From an uncultured Ruminococcus sp. (GTDB taxonomy: Bacteria > Bacillota > Clostridia > Oscillospirales > Ruminococcaceae), in NCBI GenBank assembly GCA_902762785.1, contig CACWPL010000022.1:1-47415 (forward strand): a DNA stretch of 47,415 nt, given 5' to 3'. Each line of letters starts with the position of its first letter. The first letter of the stretch is position 1. Made by a program: the position numbers and the translations under genes. Shown in pieces: positions 33,564-42,300 of the stretch. The notes under the pieces were generated by a model. The model searched no databases and was not told the DNA's origin. It saw only the letters and a list, made by a program, of their open reading frames with translations.

Positions 33564-34073
33564 ATGAAACGTAATAGCGATAACAGAAAGAACCACACCA
33601 CAAAGGGCTTCACGCTCGTGGAGCTGATCGTCGTCATCGCCATCATCGGCGTGCTCGCGGCCATCCTTGTGCCCTCGATGCTCGGCTATGTCACCAAGGC
33701 GAAGTGCTCCGGCGCGAATTCGTCCGCCAAGTCGCTCTTCAGTGCCGCCATGACTGCCTGCCGTGAGAGCGACGTCGTGCATCCGATCCCGGACGGCATC
33801 TATTCCACCGCGAGCAATGTCGGCGGCCGCATCGTGAGCGATGACAAGATCTGCAAGTATATCTATGAATACTTCGCAGCGGCAGAGGACGCGTATTGGG
33901 CGATCGATGTTTTCGGCGATGTACCGACGGCGACCTGTATCGCCAAGCGCAGCGGCGACGCCTACATCGGCACCTACCCGAACGTCAACAACAAGAAGCA
34001 GCCGAGCTACACCCTCGAGGATGCCATCGTCTTCGCAAAGACCGGCACCGGGACGGGCAGCTGGGTGAACTGA
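33564..34073 (+). CDS. Prepilin-like protein (type IV pilin N-terminus)
   Basis: A 169-residue protein with a basic leader (MKRNSDNRKNHTTKG) and class III signal: cleavage after Gly15 before FTLVELIVVIAIIGVLAAILVPSM, with Glu at mature position +5, as required for processing by PilD and for assembly. The remaining globular part (CSGANSSAKSLFSAAMTAC) has two cysteines close to the helix and further Cys residues. It could be a pilin, pseudopilin or competence pseudopilin. No prepilin peptidase, ATPase or platform gene is nearby. The start at 33564 is set by AAGGGGGG; the longer frame upstream lies within the leader. Confidence 0.88.
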   Translation: MKRNSDNRKNHTTKGFTLVELIVVIAIIGVLAAILVPSMLGYVTKAKCSGANSSAKSLFSAAMTACRESDVVHPIPDGIYSTASNVGGRIVSDDKICKYIYEYFAAAEDAYWAIDVFGDVPTATCIAKRSGDAYIGTYPNVNNKKQPSYTLEDAIVFAKTGTGTGSWVN

Positions 34074-34080
34074 TCGGCTC

Positions 34081-34109
34081 TTGACTTTCTGATAGCGGCA
34101 TGCTATAAT
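34081..34109 (+). promoter_or_regulatory. Promoter of the second prepilin gene
   Basis: TTGACT, 17 bases, TATAAT, starting only 7 bases after the first prepilin stop. Its ~140-base leader includes the stem GACGATAG/CTATCGTC and a GCGCAG/CTGCGC hairpin. Confidence 0.8.
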
Positions 34110-34252
34110 AGAGGTATAGAGACTGTGGGACGATAGGCGAGCTATCACTATCGTCTGCCCGTGACCATCATATGTACCAAATAGGCGCAGCTCTGCGCGT
34201 ACTGGAGCGGCGCTCGGGATATTATAACAACTTTGAACAGGGGTGTTTTGAC

Positions 34253-34891
34253 ATGAGCACGATCGAAAAGAGCCGCATTGGACGGCGCGTCAAGGGCTTC
34301 ACGCTGATGGAGCTCATCATCGTCATCGCCATCATCGGCGTCCTTCTGGGCGTCCTGCTGCCGACGATGTCTGCGTATTACTGGAAGTCCCGCGTGAAGA
34401 CGGCCAACAATATGGCCAAGATGGTCTACAATGCATCGCAGACCGAGGTGCAGAAGCTGATGAGCGCGGACCGGAATCCGGGGCATGACAGCGGCATGGA
34501 AGGCCTTATGCTGATCCAGTATGATGAGGCGAACGATAACCTCGCGTTCACTGTCACGAGCACGGAGACCGGCGGCGTGACCACCTATACCTGGCCTGCC
34601 AGCGGTACCAGCATCGAGGACGCTGTCAACTCGACAGATCCGAATACCGCCGCAGTCGGCCGCCTGGTGCGCAACGTGAACCGTACCGTGTCCTCTGCCT
34701 CCGACTACAACTGGGCGATCTACGTCGAGAACTATATCGTGAAGGCCGCCGTGGCCGCCGAGACACGCAATACGCGCAATGTCGGCTATTTCACCAAGGG
34801 CACCATCACCAACGAGCAGGCGTCCGGCAACTATGGGGACGTATTCGATGACATCCTGACCGAGAAGGCCGATGTCTATGACGCACCGTAA
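34253..34891 (+). CDS. Second prepilin-like protein
   Basis: A 212-residue protein with leader MSTIEKSRIGRRVKG and class III signal FTLMELIIVIAIIGVLLGVLLPTM (Glu at +5). The globular part lacks Cys, unlike its neighbour (only 169 residues), and contains Thr/Ser-rich segments such as TSTETGGVTTYTWPASG. The two prepilins share the leader type but little in their heads, so they are likely distinct subunits (for example major and minor). It has its own promoter and a terminator. The start at 34253 follows ACAGGGG. Confidence 0.88.
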   Translation: MSTIEKSRIGRRVKGFTLMELIIVIAIIGVLLGVLLPTMSAYYWKSRVKTANNMAKMVYNASQTEVQKLMSADRNPGHDSGMEGLMLIQYDEANDNLAFTVTSTETGGVTTYTWPASGTSIEDAVNSTDPNTAAVGRLVRNVNRTVSSASDYNWAIYVENYIVKAAVAAETRNTRNVGYFTKGTITNEQASGNYGDVFDDILTEKADVYDAP

Positions 34892-34921
34892 TGGAACTGA
34901 CCTGAGAGACGATGACAAAAG

Positions 34922-34941
34922 GCCGGCAATGCCGGCTTTTT
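34922..34941 (+). terminator. Terminator after the second prepilin gene
   Basis: GCCGGC, AAT, GCCGGC, then TTTTT: a 6-bp GC stem with a tight loop. Confidence 0.8.
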
Positions 34942-35044
34942 GTTGTGTCATAGAGAGAGGACGATAAAGCATCGTCCACAAGAAAAAAAGGCCGCTGTTG
35001 CAAGACAGTGTGCCGTGAGCAACAAAAGAGAGGAATCGTTTTAC

Positions 35045-36289
35045 ATGAAGAATCGAGCCATGGCCGCCCTGTGCGCCGTCCTGATGACGGCGACCGCCTG
35101 TGGGGGCGCACCGGTCTATATGACCGAGAGCGAGCTGAACGAGCGCGCGTCCGAGCTGGCCGCCGCGCCGGTGGAGACTGCCGCCGGGACCGACGCGCTG
35201 ACGGATGCCGCGTCCGACCGCATGTCCGCGACCGCCGCGGAGAAGGCCACGCCCGCGCCGACCACTGAGGCCACCACGGCGCCGACCACGGAGCCGACGA
35301 CCGAGCCGACCACCGAGGAGACCACCGAGCCTACGACCGAAGAGACTACCGAGCCGACCACCGAGGCCGCCGAATGGGACATGCCCACGGACGGCACCAG
35401 CTCCATCCTGAACGGGTGCCTGGTCGTGAACCAGGGGACGGACCATGCGCGCGCGATCGAGCTGTTCGGCGGGAACCACAGCGTCAGCAGCCGCTATGCC
35501 GGGGTGCTCGACCAGTACCAGCAGGCGCTGGGCGACGGGGTGCAGGTGTGGTGCATGGTCGTGCCGACGTCGCAGGCGTTCTACACGCCCGAGGAGTTCG
35601 CCTCCAAGAACGGCGACCAGCGCGCGGAGTATGAGAACGTCGCGGCCTCGCTGACCGCCGCCAAGCCCGTGCCGGTCTATGACGCGCTCTATGCCCACCG
35701 CGGCGAGGCGACCTATTCCCGCACGGATTACCACTGGCAGCCGCTGGGCGCTTACTACGCCGCCGAGCAGTTCGCGAAGGTGGCGGGCGTGCCGTATGCG
35801 AAGCTCTCGACCTATGAGGCGGTCGAGCGCGAGGGCTATGTCGGGGCGTTCGCGGCCGTCAACAAGATCGGCGGCCTGTCCCCGGAGACCTTCACCTATT
35901 ACAAGCCCGCGAACCTCGACAGCGTCGAGTGTACCTATTATAACGTCGACTTCACCAACGCCCGCAGCGGCAAGATGTTCCATGAGGACAACTCCATCGG
36001 CGCGAGCTACACCGTCTTCATCGGCACGGACGAGTGCATCTTCGAGGCGGACGTCGCGGATGCGCCGAACGACCGCGTCCTCGTCATCATGAAGGACAGC
36101 TACGGCAACGCGCTCGTGCCCTTCCTGACGCAGTCCTTCTCCAAGATCTACCTGACCGACTTCCGCTATTTCCAGGGCAGTCTCGTCAATTTCTGCCAGA
36201 ACGTCGGCGCCACGGACGTCCTGTTCGCGCTCTCGAGCGTGGCCGTCACCACGTCGAACAAGGTCGACCAGGCCGGCGGGCACTTCTAA
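35045..36289 (+). CDS. DHHW-family lipoprotein (AlgX/AlgJ SGNH-like)
   Basis: A 414-residue lipoprotein: signal MKNRAMAALCAVLMTATACGG with lipobox Cys, then a Pro/Thr/Glu-rich low-complexity linker to about residue 110 (repeats of TTEPTTEE). The C-terminal domain carries the motif YSRTDYHWQPLGAYYAAEQF, which matches the DHHW family (here DYHW), and KDSYGNALVPFL near the end, which matches the catalytic Ser loop of AlgX/AlgJ-like SGNH acetyltransferases. It may acetylate or deacetylate a surface glycan, with Asp/His in DYH and Ser in KDSYG as catalytic residues; this is inference. The start at 35045 follows AGAGAGGA. No MBOAT partner gene is present. Promoter not clear. Confidence 0.85.
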   Translation: MKNRAMAALCAVLMTATACGGAPVYMTESELNERASELAAAPVETAAGTDALTDAASDRMSATAAEKATPAPTTEATTAPTTEPTTEPTTEETTEPTTEETTEPTTEAAEWDMPTDGTSSILNGCLVVNQGTDHARAIELFGGNHSVSSRYAGVLDQYQQALGDGVQVWCMVVPTSQAFYTPEEFASKNGDQRAEYENVAASLTAAKPVPVYDALYAHRGEATYSRTDYHWQPLGAYYAAEQFAKVAGVPYAKLSTYEAVEREGYVGAFAAVNKIGGLSPETFTYYKPANLDSVECTYYNVDFTNARSGKMFHEDNSIGASYTVFIGTDECIFEADVADAPNDRVLVIMKDSYGNALVPFLTQSFSKIYLTDFRYFQGSLVNFCQNVGATDVLFALSSVAVTTSNKVDQAGGHF

Positions 36290-36342
36290 GCCGTCTCCCA
36301 CAAAAAACTTGCATTTTTATCTAACTTTTTTCGGGATACCCC

Positions 36343-36371
36343 TTGATTTTTTGGAGAAAGTATAGTATAAT
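36343..36371 (+). promoter_or_regulatory. Promoter of the DUF1292 gene
   Basis: TTGATT, 17 bases, TATAAT, about 75 bases before the start codon. Confidence 0.75.
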
Positions 36372-36447
36372 AGAAGCATAGAAACAGCACATCCCGCCCG
36401 CGCTGCGGCGCAGCGTGACAGGCGCGTACTTGAAAGGAGCACATCCC

Positions 36448-36774
36448 ATGGACGAGTATACACCCGAGATCTTTACCCTCACGGATGAGGAGGGCAATGA
36501 ATCCGAGTTCGAGCTGATGGACGTGATGGAGCTGGACGGCACCATCTATTATGCCCTGATTCCGTACACCGACGATCCCGATGCCATGATCGAGGACGAC
36601 ACCGAGCTGGTCGTGCTCAAGGTCGGCGAGGAGAACGGTGAGGAGTTCCTGGCGACCATCGACAATGACGAGGAATATGACCGCATCGGCAAGATCTTCA
36701 TCGACCGCATCTCTGAGATGCTCGAGGGCGACGACGATGATGACGATGCCGATGATTCGGATGACGAGGCCTGA
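36448..36774 (+). CDS. DUF1292 domain protein
   Basis: A 108-residue acidic cytoplasmic protein of the YrzB/DUF1292 family: IFTLTDEEGNESEFELMDVMELDGTIYYAL, then VVLKVGEENGEE and FLATIDNDEEYDRIGKIF. The final 20 residues are nearly all Asp/Glu. Function unknown; it usually lies downstream of ireB and ruvX, so its presence 6 kb from ireB here is a remnant of that conserved block. The start at 36448 has GAAAGGAG at 7 bases; an in-frame GTG at 36415 lacks a ribosome site. A structured RNA follows. Confidence 0.92.
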   Translation: MDEYTPEIFTLTDEEGNESEFELMDVMELDGTIYYALIPYTDDPDAMIEDDTELVVLKVGEENGEEFLATIDNDEEYDRIGKIFIDRISEMLEGDDDDDDADDSDDEA

Positions 36775-36795
36775 CCTCGCCGATCACGTTGATAA

Positions 36796-36996
36796 GACTG
36801 CCTTGTTCGAGTAATTATAGTTTTTATAATCCAACACTTTTTTCTAGGGAACTTGATGCTCTGATCGAGGATTGCAGACCTCCCGTTTCCGGCTGTTTGC
36901 TGCTGGATCCGGACGTTGGGAGTAAGAGACCTTCAGGCGGGTACCCACCTTGCGGAGACGCTTGGTTTTATTCATCTATATGACGGCAAGGCGGTC
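36796..36996 (+). ncRNA. ssrS: Probable 6S RNA
   Basis: A stretch of about 200 bases without a gene folds as one long hairpin. The ends pair as GACTGCCTTG/CAAGGCGGTC (36796-36805 with 36987-36996), then TATAG/CTATA and CCAA/TTGG further in. A large internal bubble (around 36835-36865 against 36941-36965) follows, and an apical arm (CTGA/TCAG, CTCCC/GGGAG, TCCGG/CCGGA). A long rod with a central open bubble mimicking melted promoter DNA is the architecture of 6S RNA, which binds the sigma-70/A holoenzyme. A terminator follows at once. Pairings were found by eye; the family call is inference and ends are approximate. Confidence 0.7.
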
Positions 36997-37009
36997 ACGA
37001 AATGACACG

Positions 37010-37040
37010 CCCCCGCAGTCTACGGGCTGCGGGGGTTTTT
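37010..37040 (+). terminator. Terminator of the 6S-like RNA
   Basis: CCCCCGCAG and CTGCGGGGG form a 9-bp stem with an 8-base loop, followed by TTTTT. Confidence 0.88.
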
Positions 37041-37055
37041 ATTTTTTGACAGAGA

Positions 37056-37088
37056 ACAGGACCACACGCGGCGTGCGGTCCTGTTTTT
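37056..37088 (-). terminator. Terminator region of the esterase gene
   Basis: CAGGACC and GGTCCTG pair (37057-37063 with 37077-37083) with inner CACG/CGTG pairs. On the plus strand it is followed by TTTTT; on the minus strand T-rich DNA (TTCTCTGTC then TTTTTT) follows. It lies 15 bases after the esterase stop and backs up both genes. Confidence 0.7.
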
Positions 37089-37102
37089 GATGCGATAGCG
37101 GC

Positions 37103-38821
37103 TTATTTTGTGGTCCCTGCCGTGCTGACCTTCGTCACCTTGATGTTCTTGAGGGTGACGTTGGCGCTGTCGACCCCGCCGAGCCGGAAGGCGAGGGTCG
37201 CGTCCGCGGTCGCGGGGGACGTGAAGGGGAGCTCGTAGTGCGTTTCCTCGCCGGACGCCTCGGCCTCGGCATCGAAGAGGGACTGCCCGTCCGCCTCGAT
37301 GGTGAGGGGGAACGTCCGCGCAGGAGAGGCAGTCACGTCGAAGCTGAGGACATATTCGCCGCCCTTGCGCAGTCCGATGCCCCGCAGCTCCGCGCGCACG
37401 GCATCCGGGGAGGTGCCGCCGGTGACGGTGTTGACCCAAAAGCTCTTGTCATAGCCGACATAGCTCGCGGCGTTCGCGCCGTCGCCCTGGGCGAGCTGGT
37501 AGTCCGCGTCGGCGGCGACGTCAAGGCCGAGCTGCGTGGACTCGCGCCCGAGCACCTGACAGAGCTTGTCCGCGAGGACATAGGCGCTGTCCTGCTGGGT
37601 CTTGGCGGAAGGGTGCCAGTCGGCGCCGATGCCGTCGGCCATGGTGTGGGTGCGGGAGAAGTAGCAGAGGATGGCGGCGTCCTTGTGCGCGGTCTGGAAC
37701 TGCGCGACGGCCTGCTCGATCAGGGCGTAGATCTCCTCGCCGCCCATGGTGCCGACCGTGCAGACGATCGCGGCGTCCGGGCAGCTCGTGTGGACGGTCT
37801 CGAGGAACGCGACATAGCCCTCGATGAACTCGGCATTGCGCGTGTCCGGGTCGGCGGCGACGTAGTTGATGTCGTTCGTGCCGAGGTTGATGACGACGGC
37901 GTCGAGCGGCCGCACGGAAAAATTCCATTTATCGCCATAAAGATAGAACTTGCTGTTGACGTCATAGCAGTCCGGGATGAGGGACTCGGCGTTCTTGGCG
38001 CCGTCCGCGGTGTAGCCGGAGACGATGCCGTGGCCGGAATAGCAGCAGGTCTGATAGTCCGCGCCGAGCTGGGCGGCGGTGAGGTAGGCATAGGACTTGG
38101 CGAAGTTCTCGGTGCCGGTCTTGAAGCTCTCGCCCTGGGCGCCCTCGACGCCGTAGGCACAGGTGATGGAGTCGCCGATAAAGCCGATGCATAGCTCTTT
38201 TTTCGGCATCGGTACGACGGGCGCGGTCCCGGCGTCCTGGATGTCGAAGGACTTGACGCCCACGCCGCCATACATGGCCTCGGAGAGGAGCATGATGCGG
38301 ACGGACGCCTGCCGGACGGCGCTGCACTCCCAGAGGGGGAGGGTGGTCTCGGTCTTGTCGAGGAGGACGTCCTGGACCATCTCGCCGTCGACGAGGACGC
38401 CGACACGCACCCGATTCTCGGCCTTTTCCGGCACGGACGGCACGGTCAGCGTGACGCTCGCGGACGCGCCGGTGATGAGCGCATCGGCGGCCGACCCGCT
38501 CTGGACGAGGTGGAGCGTGCCATCCTTGACGGCATAGCGGCTCTGGAGGAGGACGTTCTCGGTGGTGACGGGGACGCTGACGTCCTCGCCGGTGCCGGTG
38601 GGCGTCCCGGCGATGCGCTTCATGAGTCCCAGGTCGAAGACGTCGACGGCGCCGCTGCCGTCGAGGTCCTGTGCGGCGGTGGTGCCTCCGGCGTGGAGGG
38701 CGTTCTGGAGGGCGGTGATGTCCCCATAGCGGTACTGGTAGGCGGCCGCCGCGGCAGTCGTGCCGAGGAGCGCCGTCACGCAGAGCGCCGTGAGGAGCGC
38801 AGTCTTGTATCTCATCTTCAT
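37103..38821 (-). CDS. Secreted CE2-type carbohydrate esterase with a dockerin-like N-terminus
   Basis: A 572-residue exported protein. Residues 1 to ~27 are a signal peptide (TTAAAAA). Residues ~30-75 are a degenerate dockerin: the first repeat lacks a calcium loop, the second has DLDGSGAVDVFD. About 100-200 is a beta-rich jelly-roll region typical of CE2 enzymes. The SGNH domain follows: GFIGDSITCAYGVEG (Ser218), a GHGIVSGYT block, INLGTNDINY, and DWHPSAK (Asp401, His403). A C-terminal beta-sandwich (~430-572) resembles a CBM-like module. CE2 enzymes remove acetyl groups from xylan or other plant glycans. The start at 38821 follows AGGGGAAAT. Confidence 0.9.
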   Translation of the reverse strand: MKMRYKTALLTALCVTALLGTTAAAAAYQYRYGDITALQNALHAGGTTAAQDLDGSGAVDVFDLGLMKRIAGTPTGTGEDVSVPVTTENVLLQSRYAVKDGTLHLVQSGSAADALITGASASVTLTVPSVPEKAENRVRVGVLVDGEMVQDVLLDKTETTLPLWECSAVRQASVRIMLLSEAMYGGVGVKSFDIQDAGTAPVVPMPKKELCIGFIGDSITCAYGVEGAQGESFKTGTENFAKSYAYLTAAQLGADYQTCCYSGHGIVSGYTADGAKNAESLIPDCYDVNSKFYLYGDKWNFSVRPLDAVVINLGTNDINYVAADPDTRNAEFIEGYVAFLETVHTSCPDAAIVCTVGTMGGEEIYALIEQAVAQFQTAHKDAAILCYFSRTHTMADGIGADWHPSAKTQQDSAYVLADKLCQVLGRESTQLGLDVAADADYQLAQGDGANAASYVGYDKSFWVNTVTGGTSPDAVRAELRGIGLRKGGEYVLSFDVTASPARTFPLTIEADGQSLFDAEAEASGEETHYELPFTSPATADATLAFRLGGVDSANVTLKNIKVTKVSTAGTTK

Positions 38822-38864
38822 ATTTCCCCTTTTTACGCGGGTCGTCCCGCTTTCTATTGGTATC

Positions 38865-38893
38865 ATTATAGCATATATGGGGGAGGCTGTCAA
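38865..38893 (-). promoter_or_regulatory. Promoter of the CE2 esterase gene
   Basis: Minus strand TTGACA, 17 bases, TATAAT; about 40 bases before the start codon. Confidence 0.85.
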
Positions 38894-38894
38894 G

Positions 38895-39060
38895 GAGAGT
38901 TCCGCCGCCTGCGGGCGGCGGGCAAGGGGGCGCTACTGTGTATAAGCGACCGGCCGCGCTCGCAAGCTCTCTGGCCGTCTGCTTATGCCCCTGGACCCCG
39001 CAAACTTTTTTTGCGAAAAAAAAGTTTGATCAAAAAAACGATCAAAAAAAGAAGCGGGAC
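38895..39060. repeat. Intergenic palindromic element at the GC-to-AT boundary
   Basis: This gene-free stretch contains a GC palindrome (CCGCCGCCTGCGGGCGGCGG, 38902-38921) shared with 25282-25303, then AAACTTTTTTT/AAAAAAAAGTTT (39002-39027, loop GCG) and GATC-A-run-GATC (39028-39043). It looks like a composite of hairpins of the kind repeated between genes in clostridia. To its right (39061-39250) I see no gene, only AT-rich DNA. Confidence 0.5.
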
Positions 39061-39258
39061 TCTCGTTGTCCACAAGAGTGCCGATTGCGGCACTCCAATG
39101 ATGATCTGAAAAAAGAAACAAACAGTCGATATTGCGGTAAATATAGTAGTACTGTTATATGAAGATATGTATTAATATTTTACATTTGATACGAATTATA
39201 GAATATCAATACGTTTAATGGGCAAGCCTACAAAATGTGAAAATCGAATGTTTGATAC

Positions 39259-39287
39259 TTGACAAACAATCTTAAAAGTGATAAAAT
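39259..39287 (+). promoter_or_regulatory. Promoter of the RHS gene
   Basis: TTGACA, 17 bases, TAAAAT. Transcription would begin near 39294, just ahead of the leader terminator. Confidence 0.8.
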
Positions 39288-39299
39288 AGTGAATTGGAG

Positions 39300-39349
39300 A
39301 GAGCGTTCTTTATCTGCGAATGATTAGCTGATTAGAGAATGCTCTTTTT
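39300..39349 (+). terminator. Leader terminator (attenuator) of the RHS gene
   Basis: AGAGCGTTCT (39300-39309) and AGAATGCTCT (39336-39345) form a 10-bp stem with one G-U pair, followed by TTTTT. It sits between promoter and start codon, so most transcripts should stop after about 55 bases unless antitermination occurs. The loop is 26 bases and could pair with a regulator RNA or protein. Confidence 0.75.
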
Positions 39350-39381
39350 GATTCAAAATACTATATGAAAGGACTTAGTAA

Positions 39382-42300
39382 ATGGTAAAAACGCACAATC
39401 GTATCATCGCCGGCGTATTGTCCACACTTATGGTTGGACAAGTCACATTCTTTGGCGATGGCACAACAAAAGGTATTCTTCATCCAGACACAATAGCTTA
39501 TGCTGCTGAGGAAATCAAAACAAGAGCTAACGAACGTGAATTGGCAGAGGAATTTGAACGAGCCATACAAGGTATCGGTGAAGTTGATTATTTTGATAGT
39601 TCATCGAGTTCCACCACAAACTCTACACGGCGTACAAGGTCGCTCTCTTCAACATCGCCTTTAAGAACAACAAGCAGTTCTCCACTGGAATCTTTCCCTA
39701 CTGTCGCTCATAACTTGACAGTTTCGGGTATAGTATCATCTCTTGAGGGTTGTGATGTATCAAATGCAAAGGTAATCATTTTTAACGCCGACTGGCAGGA
39801 TATTGCCACTGCAAATGTGAATGCTGACGGCTCCTTCTCGGTTACTGCAACCGGATTCACTTCCACAGCTACACATGTTAAGATTGAGTGCAACGGCTAC
39901 CTTCCGAGATTCTATCGCAATATGGGATATGGTTCTTATGACCTTGGCGAGAACATTCTGATACCGGGCGATACAACATATAATCCTGACCACAACAATG
40001 AGTGGAGTGATGAGACCATCAATGAACATGATCTTGCTTTTGCTTATGATGCTGTAGGAGCAAGACGTGCGACTGGCGATTATGTTGCTGATTACGATCT
40101 TAATAATGATGGTATTATTGACGGGACTGATATGCAGATACTGGATGATAATTATTATGATTCGTATGACGGAGATGATAATTATCTTCCTGAACTGGAC
40201 ATCGATCAAGACGGACATATTTACGTATATGATTATAACTATATTCTTCAGAATCATTGCGGCTCCTGCCTCCAGTCGGATAATTACTACGATTACCTCG
40301 ATTTCAATGACGATGGTGTAATCGATGCCACGGAATATGAGTGGTATGCTGACTGGATCGATGAATTCATGGGTTGGAACTCCGGAGATTACGAAACATA
40401 TCTCGGAACTGTACTCACGCTGACAGGTAACTGCTATAATGATTCCATGAGTATGTATAACACCATACTCGATCTTGACGGATACTCTTTGTATATAAAT
40501 GAGACGTTCAACTTCATGACAAGCAATCCTGACCTTTGGGATGCAGGCGAAGGCTCAACGATATTTATGAACGGCGGTAAAATACATACCGGCTATTTCA
40601 ATTTCGGACAGGCAAACTGCTATGATGCTATTATAATGACTAATTCCAACGATCTGCTCTATATAGAGAATAATTGGATGTATAATACGCTTGTTGATTG
40701 TGAAGGGATTTGGATTGCTGGTGATATTTACTTTAAAGGTGCAAACTGGAATGTGAACGAACACGCTGGAGCAAAGGCAATCTATTCTTCCGGTACTCAT
40801 GTAATTCACCTTGGCTACGATGGCGGACTCCAGACAGTTCTTTGGCACAATCCTCTTGACTATATCTATGACGAGAATGGGAATCCGAATACACTCAGAA
40901 CATTTAACTTCGACTACGTCGATGAAGATGGCAACTGTCTCGGTTTGGTCTTTGACGGTGGATATTCTCCTGAACGTTATTGGATACGACCGTGGTTCAG
41001 AGAAGCTGCTGAGCCTGACTACACTCTTTATCGCAAAGGATGGGAAATAGGCGATGGTGTCCACATTGCTACAGGTAACTTTACAAAAACCTTTACCGAT
41101 CTGAGTGTAGAATCTCCCGGAGTACAATCTGATTTTATCAGGACCTACAACTCCATGAACAACGAAGAGGGCTCATTCGGTGTGGGATGGGACTTCAATA
41201 TTGATGTTAGCAAGATCATAACTCCCGCAACTGGATATTATCAGGTTGTTCTTCCTGATGGTTCTAACACAACATTTAAAGATTCTGAAAATGGCGGATT
41301 TGAATGCCTGAATGCCCACAGCACTATGGTCAAGTCTGGCGATGAGTATACAATTACAAATGCAGCTCAGTCTCAGTACCATTTTAACTCCTCTGGCGTA
41401 TTGGACTGGGTAAAGGATGCCGAAGGAAATATTCTCACTATTTCTTCCATTGTTAATAATGTGAAAACCGTAACTGATTCTACGGGTAGAGAGTATACAA
41501 TCACATACACAGATAATACCGAACATAAAAGAATTACTGAAATCAAGGATATTACAGCCGACAGGACAGTATCCTTTAGCTATTCGGATGGTAAACTTAT
41601 CTCTGCAACAAGTGTGTCCGGCGGTACAGAGACCTACGAATATGATGCAAATGGCAGACTTTGTAAAATTACTAACTGCTATGATGATATCACAGACCGC
41701 ATTGTATATAACGAGAATGGCTCTGTCAACTGGCTTGTTAACGCTGACGGTTTGAAACAGGTATATACATATGACTCGGCACAGAAACAGACTGGTGTTG
41801 AGGAGTATGATGGTGATGCTCTTGTAAAAACTTTCCATTATGATTATGATGAAAAGTATGCCGTAAAGACAAACACTGTTGATACGGACGGAACAACATA
41901 CACCGTTGATAGGATTGAGTATAGACTTGATAACGGCGAAAACAAGTATGATGAGATCTCCAAAAGCTATGATATAGCTGGAAACGTAACAGAATATCAG
42001 TATGATACGAATGGAAACGTAATTAGTACCAAGAATCCGGATGGTACATACACATTTGCAAACTATAACAACAAAAATAGCGTTATCGCAGAAGTGGATC
42101 AAATGGGCTATGCTAAGATCTATGCATATGCTGACAATGGGACTCGACTGATTAAGCAGGGCGTAAGCCTGTATCCGCTTGCACAAGCAGATATCGATAC
42201 TGTAAGAGCTGCTAATTTTGATCCTGCTGTTTACCTTGCTGCTAATGAGAGTAGTTATGCTATTACCAGTCATGAATATTATGCCGACAGCTATGTGAGT

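Noticed and set aside
34148-36301. A 717-codon minus-strand frame opposite the second prepilin and the DHHW gene
   Set aside because: The plus-strand genes have signal peptides, ribosome sites and family motifs; the minus frame is Gly/Arg-rich with none of these.
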